Shown here piece after piece: positions 1 through 9,046 of a DNA stretch of 64,000 nt. Below the pieces are notes generated by a model. It saw nothing but the letters and a program-made list of their open reading frames with translations. It was not told the origin of the DNA and searched no databases. This DNA comes from Cyclobacteriaceae bacterium (GTDB lineage: Bacteria > Bacteroidota > Bacteroidia > Cytophagales > Cyclobacteriaceae). The position numbers were made by a program, and so were the translations under genes. Each line of letters begins with the position of its first letter. Positions within the stretch are counted from its first letter, which is position 1. The stretch is taken from positions 1-64,000 of the forward strand of contig JAHBUC010000012.1 of NCBI GenBank assembly GCA_019638275.1, written 5' to 3'.

Positions 1-477
1 ATTATACCTGACAAAATCTTGCTCTGGAAAATATAGCTTAATACCATCTTGATTATGAACTGCTCCAAAAGTCGCATTAATTTTTTCGGTAAGGCCATTA
101 ATCGCAATATTCTTCTCTAGAACACGAAAAACAAAATCATCAGCATCGAATGCATATACTTTACCCTTTGCTCCAACCTTGCCAGCAAAAAGAACAGCCA
201 TCTGGCCAAAATTCGATCCAATATCAAGAACAGCTGTATCTTCCTTTATAAAACCAAAAGCAAGATTCACAACCTCCTTTTCAAACACCTCACCTTTAAT
301 TATACTTTTTACAATAATATCTCCATAGGCATGAGTTGGGAGATAATATTTACCGGTTGGTGTGTCGTGTAGACTTAATTCATCAGATCTTAGTGTCTTA
401 TTTGTTGATTTATTATCTCCGATTCGGGTTAATCTATACCCAAATCTCTTGAGAAGATTCTTTATAATTTGCTTCAT
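1..477 (-). CDS. FkbM family methyltransferase, N-terminal 159 residues (cut by window edge)
   Basis: The reading frame opens with ATG at 477 and is still open at base 1, so only the N-terminal part is visible. Residues about 84-94 read AVLDIGSNFGQ, a class I SAM-binding glycine motif, followed by an acidic YAFDAD strand end and a VLEKNIAINGL stretch typical of FkbM methyltransferases. These enzymes O-methylate sugars or other small molecules. The gene lies 21 bases after the sulfotransferase and is the last visible gene of the polysaccharide run, so a methyl decoration of the exported glycan is the natural inference. The acceptor cannot be told from sequence. Confidence 0.82.
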   Translation of the reverse strand, partial: MKQIIKNLLKRFGYRLTRIGDNKSTNKTLRSDELSLHDTPTGKYYLPTHAYGDIIVKSIIKGEVFEKEVVNLAFGFIKEDTAVLDIGSNFGQMAVLFAGKVGAKGKVYAFDADDFVFRVLEKNIAINGLTEKINATFGAVHNQDGIKLYFPEQDFVRYN

Positions 478-498
478 ATTTCGGTGTCCTTGTAGTAC

Positions 499-1332
499 CT
501 ACCAATTATCATCAACTTCATAATTATACTTGATCAAAAGATTATTAAACCTCTCTTTAAAAGATTTCTTATGCCTCTCCGTAAAATGATTTCGCCAGTC
601 TCCAGGTTGACCTTTTCTGTAGTGATGTTGTACATCCTCCATTCCTGGGCGTCTGCCTTTTGATAAAATTTCAAATCTATTGCTATACACAGTCTCAAGA
701 ACTTCACCTATCTCAATTTTTGAATCATTTTGCTGCTTCAGCATCCTACTTTTAAGTATATCAAACAACTGTCGGAGTTGCCCTCGAAAGCTAGGTTTGT
801 TGACTTTAGTTGAATCCATAAAACCAAAAAAGTCAATAATTTCTACCCACTTTGAGTAGGGATCCAAAGTAAAGTCTTCCATTTTTACATCCAGAATATC
901 TGGTGAAGAATCTGGCACCCAACTATCCATGTCATCAAAAAATTGTTGTGAGAAATCCATTTCAGCCATTAGTCCTTCATTCTTATCTAATGAATTTAAT
1001 CTTTCCCTATGAGGCACTAAATCAGGCCATATATCTGTTGGGTGACTATTCCTATGAGAGTAATAAGCAGATACAATAACATCTCGAGGATCTCTGATTA
1101 CATGTAGAGATTTAATCTTTTCCATAGAAAAAGACTTTTCAACAATTTTCCGATTTGCATTTAGCACATAAAAAAAATCACTGTATTCAATCGTTACACT
1201 ACTCAGTTGATCTGATAGATCAACTTTATTTACTGACATATTTAATTGCTTCGCAAAACTAGATAGTATTTTAGCTACATAAGTTGAGGCACACTTATGA
1301 TGTCCTAGAAAAAGATATTTACAATCAATCAT
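499..1332 (-). CDS. PAPS-dependent sulfotransferase
   Basis: A 277-residue protein with the two phosphosulfate-binding signatures of the sulfotransferase fold. Near residue 10 is the P-loop-like GHHKCASTYV (5'-phosphosulfate loop), and near residue 80 is RDPRDVIVSAYYSH (3'-phosphate site). Family members move a sulfuryl group from PAPS to a hydroxyl or amine. There is no signal peptide, so it should act in the cytoplasm, before export. Its start overlaps the end of the Wzt-like gene by 8 bases, and the PAPS-making genes cysC, cysD and cysN are in the same minus-strand run. A glycan acceptor is inferred from this context and is not shown by the sequence. Confidence 0.85.
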   Translation of the reverse strand: MIDCKYLFLGHHKCASTYVAKILSSFAKQLNMSVNKVDLSDQLSSVTIEYSDFFYVLNANRKIVEKSFSMEKIKSLHVIRDPRDVIVSAYYSHRNSHPTDIWPDLVPHRERLNSLDKNEGLMAEMDFSQQFFDDMDSWVPDSSPDILDVKMEDFTLDPYSKWVEIIDFFGFMDSTKVNKPSFRGQLRQLFDILKSRMLKQQNDSKIEIGEVLETVYSNRFEILSKGRRPGMEDVQHHYRKGQPGDWRNHFTERHKKSFKERFNNLLIKYNYEVDDNW

Positions 1333-2572
1333 TTATACCAACAAGTTTAATTTCAGTATCAGGAGGAAAAATATCACCCATCTTTGAACCATACTTTGAA
1401 AATACACTACCTGTATCAACAATTGTAAATGGGCATATACTCTCTTGCAAATCAAATGCTTTTACTCGAGGCTTATTTATATATACCATAAAGGTATACT
1501 CACCCGCCATCAGATAACCTGGTTCAAAAAAAACTCGAAAACAAAAAACACCTTCACCTTGGGTAAATTCTTGTAATTGAATATTCTTTGTAAATATCCT
1601 TCTTTGAACAGAGTTCTTTACACTTAAAGCTAGTTCGAGATCATTGGACCATTCAGCCAATTGTATTTCTACTTCAAGGCCAATCTTTTCGGTATGAGAA
1701 AATATATCTGTTTCCTCCAATTCATGGTTTAAAAGAACGATGCTTCTGAAAAAATTCAGCTCACTAGATTCTCTCTTCTTCCGAAAATATTTAATCTCCT
1801 TAGTAAGATATTGTTTAATAATTTCATCAGTTTGACCTATTCCTTCCAAAGTACCTCTATTAATTAGTATAGCCTTATGACAAAGTGTTTCAACAGCTCC
1901 CATATTATGACTCACAAACAAAACCGTTCGCCCCTGGTTGTTGCTTACATCCTGCATTTTACCCAAACACTTGCGCTGAAATTCGGCATCGCCCACGGCC
2001 AGCACTTCGTCAATAATCAAAATCTCAGGTTCCAAATGTGCCGCCACCGAAAACCCCAACCGCACACGCATGCCTGACGAATAAAATTTTACAGGTGTAT
2101 CCAAAAATTTTTCAACCCCGCTAAAGGCTACGATTTCATCCAGCTTGCGGTCAATTTCCTTTTTGCGCATACCCAGTATGGTGCCGTTCATGTACACATT
2201 TTCGCGCCCGGTTAGTTCAGGGTGAAAACCGGTGCCTACTTCCAGCAACGCAGCCACTCGTCCTTTTATTTGCACCTCACCCACTGAGGGTTCGGTGATG
2301 CGTGACAATATCTTGAGCAATGTACTTTTACCCGCCCCATTATGCCCGATAATGCCCAGCACCTCGCCTTCCTTCACATCAAATGAAACATCGCGCAAGG
2401 CCCACACAATATCTTCTTCGTCATTAAGGCGAGTCAGGCTCCTGATCTTGCGCAGGTTTTCAAGGGGCTGCTTCAATCCGTTTACAATACTGCCCACCAG
2501 CGTTTCCGATTTCTTTTCGGCTTTGCCGATGCGGTATTTTTTACCGAGTCCTTTTACCTCAATTACGTTCAC
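1325..2572 (-). CDS. ABC transporter ATP-binding subunit for polysaccharide export (Wzt-like)
   Basis: A 415-residue ATPase. Walker A GHNGAGKST is at about 76-84, the signature YSSGMRVRLGF at about 164-174, and Walker B ILIIDEVLAVGD at about 184-195. The extra domain of roughly 150 residues after the ATPase core matches the Wzt-type C-terminal extension that in O-antigen exporters recognises the finished glycan end. It pairs with the ABC-2 permease just upstream. The start is GTG at 2572; no better ATG is close by. The finished chain is probably lipid-linked. Wza and Wzc homologues lie in the same run, so this is an ABC-dependent capsule or exopolysaccharide design. Confidence 0.92.
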   Translation of the reverse strand: MNVIEVKGLGKKYRIGKAEKKSETLVGSIVNGLKQPLENLRKIRSLTRLNDEEDIVWALRDVSFDVKEGEVLGIIGHNGAGKSTLLKILSRITEPSVGEVQIKGRVAALLEVGTGFHPELTGRENVYMNGTILGMRKKEIDRKLDEIVAFSGVEKFLDTPVKFYSSGMRVRLGFSVAAHLEPEILIIDEVLAVGDAEFQRKCLGKMQDVSNNQGRTVLFVSHNMGAVETLCHKAILINRGTLEGIGQTDEIIKQYLTKEIKYFRKKRESSELNFFRSIVLLNHELEETDIFSHTEKIGLEVEIQLAEWSNDLELALSVKNSVQRRIFTKNIQLQEFTQGEGVFCFRVFFEPGYLMAGEYTFMVYINKPRVKAFDLQESICPFTIVDTGSVFSKYGSKMGDIFPPDTEIKLVGIND

Positions 2573-2683
2573 GTTCAGATTTAAAATTTAGGATTCAAGA
2601 TTTCAGATTGCGGATTTCAGGTTTAAGATTCCAGTGCTGTAGAATTTGGAATTTTATATCTGGAATATTAAATCTTGAATAAG
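2573..2683. repeat. AT-rich spacer with degenerate GATT/TCAGATT repeats between the two ABC genes
   Basis: This 111-base gap separates the Wzm-like and Wzt-like genes inside an otherwise tightly packed operon. It is filled with near-repeats of the form GATTTCAGATT and GGATTTCAGG. No start codon with a credible product and no terminator hairpin with a T-run was seen. Confidence 0.45.
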
Positions 2684-3508
2684 TTAAGCAACATCCGCGA
2701 ACACCCGTTCCATTTTCCGGAAGTAGAAGAGGCCTAACACAAACAACACGGATGAAGTAAGCGTACCCCAAGCCAGCCATTCATAAGGAAAGGCAATAGT
2801 TCCTAAAAACACGGAACGGAAACTTTCAATAACCCCCACCATTGGATTAAAGACATACCATTGTTGGTACGGCTCAGGCACATTTGATGTAGGGTAAACA
2901 ACCGGTGCGGCATACATGAGCAATTGAACACCAAAAGTCATGGCATGCTTTATGTCACGGTACTGTACAGCCATTGCCGACAGAAGCATACCAATACCCA
3001 ACGAAGTCATGAGTAAAACCAGGATTATCCACGGTAAAAAAACAACCTGCCAGGAAGGCACAAATCGGTAACTGATCAGAAAGACAATCAATAGAAGAAG
3101 TGCAATAATAAAGTCAACTCCTTTTGACAAGATGCTGGAAAGGGGCAGCACCATGCGCGGAAAATATACTTTACTGATCATACTCGCATTCGCAACCAGG
3201 CTGTTGGCCGAATCCGTTAGCGTTGCTGAAAAGAAAGTCCACGGAACCAACGCACAAAAACTAAACAGAAAATAAGACACACCATTGGAGTCAATTTTCG
3301 CCAGGTTACCAAACACTACGGTAAAAACCAATGTTGAAAAAAGTGGTTGAATCACTGCCCAACTTACTCCCAGAACAGATTGGGCATACTTGGCTTTAAT
3401 TCCCCTTACTGTAAGGAACCACAGTAAATCGCGGTAACGGATAAGCTCTTTAAAATCTATACTCCGCCAACCGGCTGACGGCTTGATTACCGTAGTTACT
3501 TTATCCAT
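2684..3508 (-). CDS. ABC-2 type polysaccharide export permease (Wzm-like)
   Basis: A 274-residue integral membrane protein with about six hydrophobic spans, in the size range of Wzm/KpsM/RfbA permeases. The N-terminal cytoplasmic stretch reads ELIRYRDLLWFLTVRGIK, a conserved feature of ABC-2 polysaccharide and teichoic-acid exporters. The motif YRDIKHAMTFGVQLLMY in the middle is also typical. It forms the membrane channel for the ATPase encoded 111 bases downstream and follows the Wzc-like gene by 9 bases. It should flip a lipid-linked glycan across the inner membrane. Confidence 0.92.
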   Translation of the reverse strand: MDKVTTVIKPSAGWRSIDFKELIRYRDLLWFLTVRGIKAKYAQSVLGVSWAVIQPLFSTLVFTVVFGNLAKIDSNGVSYFLFSFCALVPWTFFSATLTDSANSLVANASMISKVYFPRMVLPLSSILSKGVDFIIALLLLIVFLISYRFVPSWQVVFLPWIILVLLMTSLGIGMLLSAMAVQYRDIKHAMTFGVQLLMYAAPVVYPTSNVPEPYQQWYVFNPMVGVIESFRSVFLGTIAFPYEWLAWGTLTSSVLFVLGLFYFRKMERVFADVA

Positions 3509-3517
3509 TTAACCAAC

Positions 3518-5887
3518 CTATTCTTCGTAGTACCCTCCACCATTCTTTTTCCGGCTACCATAGCCGTAGCCGTAGCCATAGCTATAGCTATAGGCGTAAC
3601 CCTGGCCGTAGCCATAGCCGAGACCGGACTTGTAAATATCGTTGAGCATGATGCTTATGTTTTTGAGTTTACCACTACGGTAAAATTCATCAATGCTGCG
3701 CACAAACTCTTTGGGTGAATAATTTTGGCGCAATACAAACACGGTGTGGTTCACAAATTTTGAAATCACAAATGCATCAGTAACCAGCGCCAGCGGGGGC
3801 GTATCAATAATGATGTACTCAAATTCCTGCATCGCTGACTTTACAAATGCTTCAAATCTATCCGTAAGCAATAGTTCGGATGGATTTGGTGGAACCGGAC
3901 CACCACTTACCAAATACAGGTTATCGATTTCGGTTTGCTGCACCACCTCCTTAAATTCATGCATGTTGGAAAGGTAGGTACTAAGTCCCGTAGCATTACT
4001 GCAATTAAAGTCTTCAAAAATTTTGGGCCTGCGCATATCAGCCCCTACAATGAGGGTTTTCTTACCGGATAGGGCGAACACTGTGGCGAGGTTAATGGTG
4101 GTAAATGTTTTACCTTCACCGCTAATGGATGAACTGACCATGAAAACCTGCTTGGTTTTATTGCCGGTAAAGTAATTCAGGTTTGAACGCAACGCCCTGA
4201 AACTTTCCGCCACCCCCGACTTGGGACGTTCGCGCACCGTGAGGTTATTACCCGTAGTATTATGCCCCACTCCACCCAAAAAAGGTATCGAGCTCATCTT
4301 TTCAATATCCTCTTTCGACTGAACTTTATTGTTAACCAATTCAAATAAAACAAAAATGCCAAACGGAATGACAATACCAAGAATAATGGCAATGGTATAA
4401 TTTTGAGTCGGTTTTGGAGTGATCGCACCACCGCGCATAGGTGGGTTTACCGGAATGATATCCGATGTGTTGGCCGCTTCCGAGATTTTCGCTTCAGATA
4501 ACTTTTGCATCAGATATACATAGAGATTCTCCAGTAATGCATAGTTTCGTTGAACGGATATGAGCTGACGTTCGGAGGCAGGGAGCAGGTCAAGTTCCTT
4601 CTCGGCTGTTGCCAATTGACGTTTCAGGAAATCCATCTTAATCTTATCGGTAGATTCCAATGCGCGCAACGCTTCCTCCACATCTTTTTTTAATTCATTG
4701 GAGCGTGTTACTAATGCCTGCAAGCGAGGATTCTGCATACGCTCAGGGGAAACATTTAATTTCATCTCCATTTGAATTTCTACCATGGTCGTTAACAGAG
4801 ACGTTAGAATAGGATCGGAAATCCCCATGGAGGTAGGCAAAATAACCTGATCAAGATTACCCTCACCGCGCTTCATGTAATCTTTCAGGTATTGATAATA
4901 ATTCTGCCTGATCATTAATTCAGCGCGTTGCACTTCAAAACCTTCTATCTTGGCATATAAGCGTTGGGCGTCCGCACTCATGTCCTTAATGCGCGAGCTG
5001 TTACCGAAGCGTTCAAGTTGATACTCTACCGTTCGTAAGGAGTCCTTTATTTCAGCCAACTGATTGGTGATGAAATTTACCGTACGTGATGCCGTTTCAT
5101 TTTTTTTCTCGAGGTCTTGTTTACCATATATGGTAATCAACGCATTCAGGAAATCAATTTCCTTTTGGGGTATAGTGCCTGTGAGGCTCAGGTTAATGAT
5201 GCCCGCTCCTACCTCGGCCCATTCTACTTTCAGTCTTCCAATGTAGGATCCTGCAACTGAAGTTGGATTTTTTATTTCCAGAATAAATGGCTTTCCAAAA
5301 TAAGAGCTGGACCTGAGTTCAGGAACGCGTTTAATACAGAGCGAATATTCATTGAACTGTATAGAATCATTCAGGTTAAAAATATGTGCTTCGCTGCCAT
5401 CTTTCGATTCAGTTAGTGAGTAGCGATTTTCATCAATCAGTGTAAAAATAAACCTGCCCGTTTTAAGCTGGTCAGGGTCGCACCAAAACACTTTTACAGG
5501 CAGGTTATACGCTTCGCTGGTTAAGATGTACCCTTCCTGTAAAAAACTGATATGGAAGTTAAGATCACGAACTACCTTTTCTATTAAGGGATAAGAACGA
5601 ATAATATACGGTTCGTTCAGGTAATTCCGATAGGGATCAATCAATGAATTTTTATACAGCAATTCTGCTCCGCCCATTTCCTGGGTTTCACGAATTAAAA
5701 TAGAAGCTGTTATCGGGTAAACGCGTTGAGTATATCGGTTCTTGTAGAAGGCCACCACAACGGCTACACCCAAAAACAATATCACCACATACCAAAAGCG
5801 AATTGCACGGGCAAGTACACGCTTGAAGTCAAGTACAAATCCCTGAGATGCTTGCTGATTATCCTGATCAAGAAGAGGATCGGTCAC
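3518..5887 (-). CDS. Polysaccharide co-polymerase with tyrosine autokinase domain (Wzc-like)
   Basis: A 789-residue protein. A first membrane span lies near residues 30-50 (FWYVVILFLGVAVVVAFY), then a Wzz-like periplasmic region with long coiled coils, a second span around residues 495-515 and a C-terminal BY-kinase domain. The kinase shows Walker A SSSISGEGKT and Walker A' VGADMRRP, and IIIDTPP closes the ATP site. The end is a tyrosine cluster of alternating Gly-Tyr, the usual autophosphorylation tail of these kinases, here unusually regular. It controls chain length and export with the Wza-like protein. The start is GTG, one base after the Wza-like stop codon, so the two are translationally linked. 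Confidence 0.93.
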   Translation of the reverse strand: MTDPLLDQDNQQASQGFVLDFKRVLARAIRFWYVVILFLGVAVVVAFYKNRYTQRVYPITASILIRETQEMGGAELLYKNSLIDPYRNYLNEPYIIRSYPLIEKVVRDLNFHISFLQEGYILTSEAYNLPVKVFWCDPDQLKTGRFIFTLIDENRYSLTESKDGSEAHIFNLNDSIQFNEYSLCIKRVPELRSSSYFGKPFILEIKNPTSVAGSYIGRLKVEWAEVGAGIINLSLTGTIPQKEIDFLNALITIYGKQDLEKKNETASRTVNFITNQLAEIKDSLRTVEYQLERFGNSSRIKDMSADAQRLYAKIEGFEVQRAELMIRQNYYQYLKDYMKRGEGNLDQVILPTSMGISDPILTSLLTTMVEIQMEMKLNVSPERMQNPRLQALVTRSNELKKDVEEALRALESTDKIKMDFLKRQLATAEKELDLLPASERQLISVQRNYALLENLYVYLMQKLSEAKISEAANTSDIIPVNPPMRGGAITPKPTQNYTIAIILGIVIPFGIFVLFELVNNKVQSKEDIEKMSSIPFLGGVGHNTTGNNLTVRERPKSGVAESFRALRSNLNYFTGNKTKQVFMVSSSISGEGKTFTTINLATVFALSGKKTLIVGADMRRPKIFEDFNCSNATGLSTYLSNMHEFKEVVQQTEIDNLYLVSGGPVPPNPSELLLTDRFEAFVKSAMQEFEYIIIDTPPLALVTDAFVISKFVNHTVFVLRQNYSPKEFVRSIDEFYRSGKLKNISIMLNDIYKSGLGYGYGQGYAYSYSYGYGYGYGSRKKNGGGYYEE

Positions 5888-5888
5888 G

Positions 5889-6692
5889 TTAGTTAGTATT
5901 AATAAGATTAAGGGTAATCAATAACAAAGACAAGGAAGAGATAATCAAGGACAGGTTTTGACCGAAGTATTTTCGGTATGGACGCTGCCGCAGCGGGGCC
6001 ACAATAAGTACATCATTTTGGTTTATGTAGTAATAGGGGGAATTAATAAAATTCTCATCCAACAGGTTAATGTATTGAACCTCGGTCTTCCCACCGTTTT
6101 GCCTGATCAGTTTTACATGGGCACGATCAGCCAGATCGGTCATCCCTCCGGCCAGTCCAAGCGCTTCCAACATGGTAATGCGGTTGTTCATAACTGTAAT
6201 ATTCCCTTCTCTTAGAACCTCTCCCAATACTGTAAAACGAAAATTGATCAGACGCACCTTAACCACCGGCTTTTCAAGGTATGGCGTAGCAATTTCCTGT
6301 AATTTATCCTGTGCTTCAAATACGGTTAGTCCTGCAATTTTAACTTTGCCAATGTAAGGGAACGGAATTTCTCCCTGCTGATCAATCAATTCACCAATCA
6401 GAAGTCCTCCCCCGCCCTGTAGTAGGTTCATGTTATTCCCCTGCTGTGCAAGCCCACTCTGACTTAAAAAATCATACTCAGCGGGTGTCAGGCTTTCAAA
6501 ACGAACATACACAATATCTTCAGGTTGAAGCCGATAGTCAAAAGGCTTTGGCTCATACTCACGTACTACGGTATCCAGGGGCAGACTTTTGGCGTGCAAA
6601 TCGTCCTTCTGAAGCAAGGTGAACTTTTTGTTGGTGACACATGAAGAGGCCAGCACCAACATGAACCCTGCGTAAAACAAATTTTTAATCAT
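5889..6692 (-). CDS. Outer-membrane polysaccharide export lipoprotein (Wza-like, SLBB domain)
   Basis: I start at the ATG at 6692, giving a lipoprotein signal [18 protein letters not shown] with the lipobox LASSC; an upstream TTG at 6701 is the alternative. The body carries a Poly_export domain ([14 protein letters not shown]) and an SLBB-type segment ([18 protein letters not shown]), and ends in a hydrophobic helix ([18 protein letters not shown]). At about 267 residues it is shorter than E. coli Wza, as is usual in Bacteroidota. It should form or gate the outer-membrane exit for the polysaccharide together with the Wzc-like kinase next door. Confidence 0.9.
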   Translation of the reverse strand: MIKNLFYAGFMLVLASSCVTNKKFTLLQKDDLHAKSLPLDTVVREYEPKPFDYRLQPEDIVYVRFESLTPAEYDFLSQSGLAQQGNNMNLLQGGGGLLIGELIDQQGEIPFPYIGKVKIAGLTVFEAQDKLQEIATPYLEKPVVKVRLINFRFTVLGEVLREGNITVMNNRITMLEALGLAGGMTDLADRAHVKLIRQNGGKTEVQYINLLDENFINSPYYYINQNDVLIVAPLRQRPYRKYFGQNLSLIISSLSLLLITLNLINTN

Positions 6693-6821
6693 GGTAAACA
6701 AAGCGAAGCTTCAAACCTACTAAAAAACCACTTTAACCCCAATTTTTCGCAGCTTCGCCTCCTCAGTCCCATACGGGAAGAGCAGGACATTTAAAATAAC
6801 CTATGCAGCGGATAGCTGCTA

Positions 6822-7367
6822 TTACTCAGCCTGCCAAAGCACCAGGGCCTTGTCAGGATTCAATGTCTTTCTTTTTCCTTCATACTCCTGATGTGTAAGC
6901 ACAAGGGTACGCACCTTCCGGTTGATCAGTTTCTCAGCTTTGGTCACACAGGTTCGTAAATAAACCTGATCGATATCACCCACCAGTATCAGGTCAATGA
7001 TTCCACTATCGCGCCCTTCAGCATAGTCGCCTGTGATAAATGCCAAGTGAAGGGTTCCTAACCGGGTTAATACTTTATGAATAATGTTATCCAGGATTTT
7101 ATCTATACCCAGATACTTGTGTACAAGTGTTTTGATTTCAGGATATAGGGGATGACGTGTATTGGCACTATAATATATTGAACGCCCCTCCTCGCGGGCT
7201 ATCAGGTACCCGGCACTGGAAAGGTTATTGAGTTCATGGCGGATAGAATTGGTCGATTCGCCAAACTCCTTGGCCAGCTCCCGCAGGTAGGCCGATGAGT
7301 TACTGTTCAAGAAAAACTTGAGCAGCATCTTCAGCCGGGTTTTGGATGTAATCAGCGTATCCAGCAC
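6822..7367 (-). CDS. Winged-helix regulator fused to a nucleotidyltransferase-like domain
   Basis: A 181-residue protein. Residues about 8-65 form an ArsR/MarR-like winged helix (AYLRELAKEFGESTNSIRHELNNL is the recognition region), followed by a wing with GRSIYYSANTRHPLYPEIK. The second half resembles the small nucleotidyltransferase fold found C-terminal to HTH domains in many Bacteroidota and archaea (FITGDYAEGRDSGIIDLILVGD). The second catalytic aspartate pattern is present, but activity cannot be judged. It sits between UpxY and the Wza-like gene, so it probably controls the polysaccharide operon. The start is GTG; no ATG lies upstream in frame before a stop codon. Confidence 0.75.
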   Translation of the reverse strand: MLDTLITSKTRLKMLLKFFLNSNSSAYLRELAKEFGESTNSIRHELNNLSSAGYLIAREEGRSIYYSANTRHPLYPEIKTLVHKYLGIDKILDNIIHKVLTRLGTLHLAFITGDYAEGRDSGIIDLILVGDIDQVYLRTCVTKAEKLINRKVRTLVLTHQEYEGKRKTLNPDKALVLWQAE

Positions 7368-7418
7368 GGAGTCAAAGATAGAAACGGATCGATTACGAGT
7401 AAATTATTTACTCAATAA

Positions 7419-7919
7419 TTATAGCTTTTTGAGCAGTTTGGGGTCTATTTCTACCCGCATGGCCTGCCCGATGGCCTCCAGTACCACCATAAATTTAGCG
7501 GGGCTTTTGGATAGCACATGCCCCACTGCGCCCTTGAGGGGCCCGTCCATTACCTGTACGGTCGAGCCCTCTTCCAGGTCAGGCACAGAAACCACTTCCA
7601 AGGTTAAACCGGTTTCCAGCAAGCGTTTGATCAGGTTGTACTCCTTTTCATGAAGAATAGCAGGTCTATCGTTATGACGAATGGTCCACGCCACACCGGG
7701 TAAGGCCAGCACTTCGACAATCTGATGCTCGGTTGTTTTTACAAACACATAGGAGTTAAACAGCGGAACTTCCACTTTCTTTTTGCGATCGCTCCATTGG
7801 CGCAATACCTTGGTGAGCGGAAGAAAAACCTCAAAGGAACGCTTGGTCAACAGGTCGCGTACCTTTTTCTCCTGCCGGCTTTTGGTATAAAACACGAACC
7901 ATTTTTTCTCTTCGGCCAT
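7419..7919 (-). CDS. UpxY-family transcription antiterminator (NusG paralogue)
   Basis: A 166-residue NusG-like protein. The N-terminal NGN domain starts at KKWFVFYTKSRQEKKV, with the partner-contacting loop FLPLTKVLRQWSDRKKK. A C-terminal KOW-like segment (GSTVQVMDGPLKGAVGHVL) follows. In Bacteroides, UpxY proteins are encoded at the head of capsule operons, act on their own operon's untranslated leader and prevent premature termination. Here the gene is inside the minus-strand run, just before the regulator and the export genes, so it probably extends transcription into wza-wzc-wzm-wzt and the modifying enzymes beyond. Confidence 0.9.
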   Translation of the reverse strand: MAEEKKWFVFYTKSRQEKKVRDLLTKRSFEVFLPLTKVLRQWSDRKKKVEVPLFNSYVFVKTTEHQIVEVLALPGVAWTIRHNDRPAILHEKEYNLIKRLLETGLTLEVVSVPDLEEGSTVQVMDGPLKGAVGHVLSKSPAKFMVVLEAIGQAMRVEIDPKLLKKL

Positions 7920-7930
7920 AAGTGCATTGC

Positions 7931-9046
7931 TTATAGTGCACGTAACGTATCAACAATGTATTGAACCTGGTCGGAAGTGAGTTCCGTATGCATCGGCAAG
8001 GAAAGCACGTAGGTTGAAAGTCTTTCAGAAACCGGAAGATTACCGGTTTGCATGGATTGATAAGCTGGAGTTTGATGAAGCGCCACCGGGTAGTAGATCA
8101 TGGAAGGAATTCCGGCTGCTTTTAATTGCGTACTCACTTCATCACGGTCTTTACCCAACACCTGAATGGTGTATTGATGAAACACATGTGTACTATAGGA
8201 TGCATGCTCAGGGGTTTTCAACCACGATAGCGTTGACAATTTTTTGGTATAGATTTTTGCAGCCTGTTGTCTCTTTTCAATGTAGGCATACAGGTGCTTT
8301 AACTTAACACGTAGAATCGCAGCCTGCAAGGTGTCGAGTCGGGAGTTCACACCCACGCGCTCGTAAAAATATTTTTTTGATTGTCCGTGACCGGCAATGC
8401 TTCGCATGGTTGATGCAAGCTCAGTATCGTTGGTGGTGATCGCTCCGCCATCACCGTAACAGCCGAGATTCTTACTTGGGAAAAATGACGTAGTGCCTAT
8501 GTGGCCGATGGTGCCCAGTTTCTTTCGCGAACCATCCTTGAACATATAGTCAGCGCCAATGGCTTGCGCATTGTCTTCTATAATCACCAGATTATGTTCA
8601 GCAGCCAACGCCATCAATTCTTCCATGGGCACTGCCTGCCCGAATAAATGAACCGCAATGATTACCTTGGTCTTAGACGTGATCTTTCGCTTTACATCTT
8701 CAACATCAAGTGTAAACAAGCGTTCATCCACATCGCAGAAAACCAGTTTGTATTTCAGCAGCGCCACCACTTCAGCCGCAGCCACATAATTGAATGCCGG
8801 TACAATTATCTCCGCATCGGATGGCAAGTTAAGTGCCATGAGTGCTACCTGTAAGGCATCCGTACCGTTGGCACAACCAATTACGTGCTCTGCACCTAAA
8901 TACTTCGATAATTCCTGTTCAAAAGATTTTACAGCAGGGCCGTTGATGAACGCTGTGGTTTCAATTACCTGCCGGATGGCATCGTTTACTTCTGCTTCAA
9001 TATGCCGGTACTGCCCCAGCAGGTCGACCATGTGAATCTTATCCAT
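7931..9046 (-). CDS. PLP-dependent sugar aminotransferase, DegT/DnrJ/EryC1 family (WbpE-like)
   Basis: A 371-residue aminotransferase. The substrate entry stretch ANGTDALQVALMALNL, the cofactor-side motif IIEDNAQAIGADY and the PLP lysine in TTSFFPSKNLGCYGDGGA are all in place. This matches the DegT/AHBA family, which aminates keto-sugars on nucleotides. Its start overlaps the end of the WbpD-like acetyltransferase by 8 bases, and a WbpB-like oxidoreductase precedes that. The trio fits UDP-3-keto-GlcNAcA to UDP-3-amino to UDP-diacetamido uronic acid (Pseudomonas wbpB, wbpE, wbpD chemistry). The WbpA dehydrogenase and WbpI epimerase are not in this window. Confidence 0.9.
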   Translation of the reverse strand: MDKIHMVDLLGQYRHIEAEVNDAIRQVIETTAFINGPAVKSFEQELSKYLGAEHVIGCANGTDALQVALMALNLPSDAEIIVPAFNYVAAAEVVALLKYKLVFCDVDERLFTLDVEDVKRKITSKTKVIIAVHLFGQAVPMEELMALAAEHNLVIIEDNAQAIGADYMFKDGSRKKLGTIGHIGTTSFFPSKNLGCYGDGGAITTNDTELASTMRSIAGHGQSKKYFYERVGVNSRLDTLQAAILRVKLKHLYAYIEKRQQAAKIYTKKLSTLSWLKTPEHASYSTHVFHQYTIQVLGKDRDEVSTQLKAAGIPSMIYYPVALHQTPAYQSMQTGNLPVSERLSTYVLSLPMHTELTSDQVQYIVDTLRAL

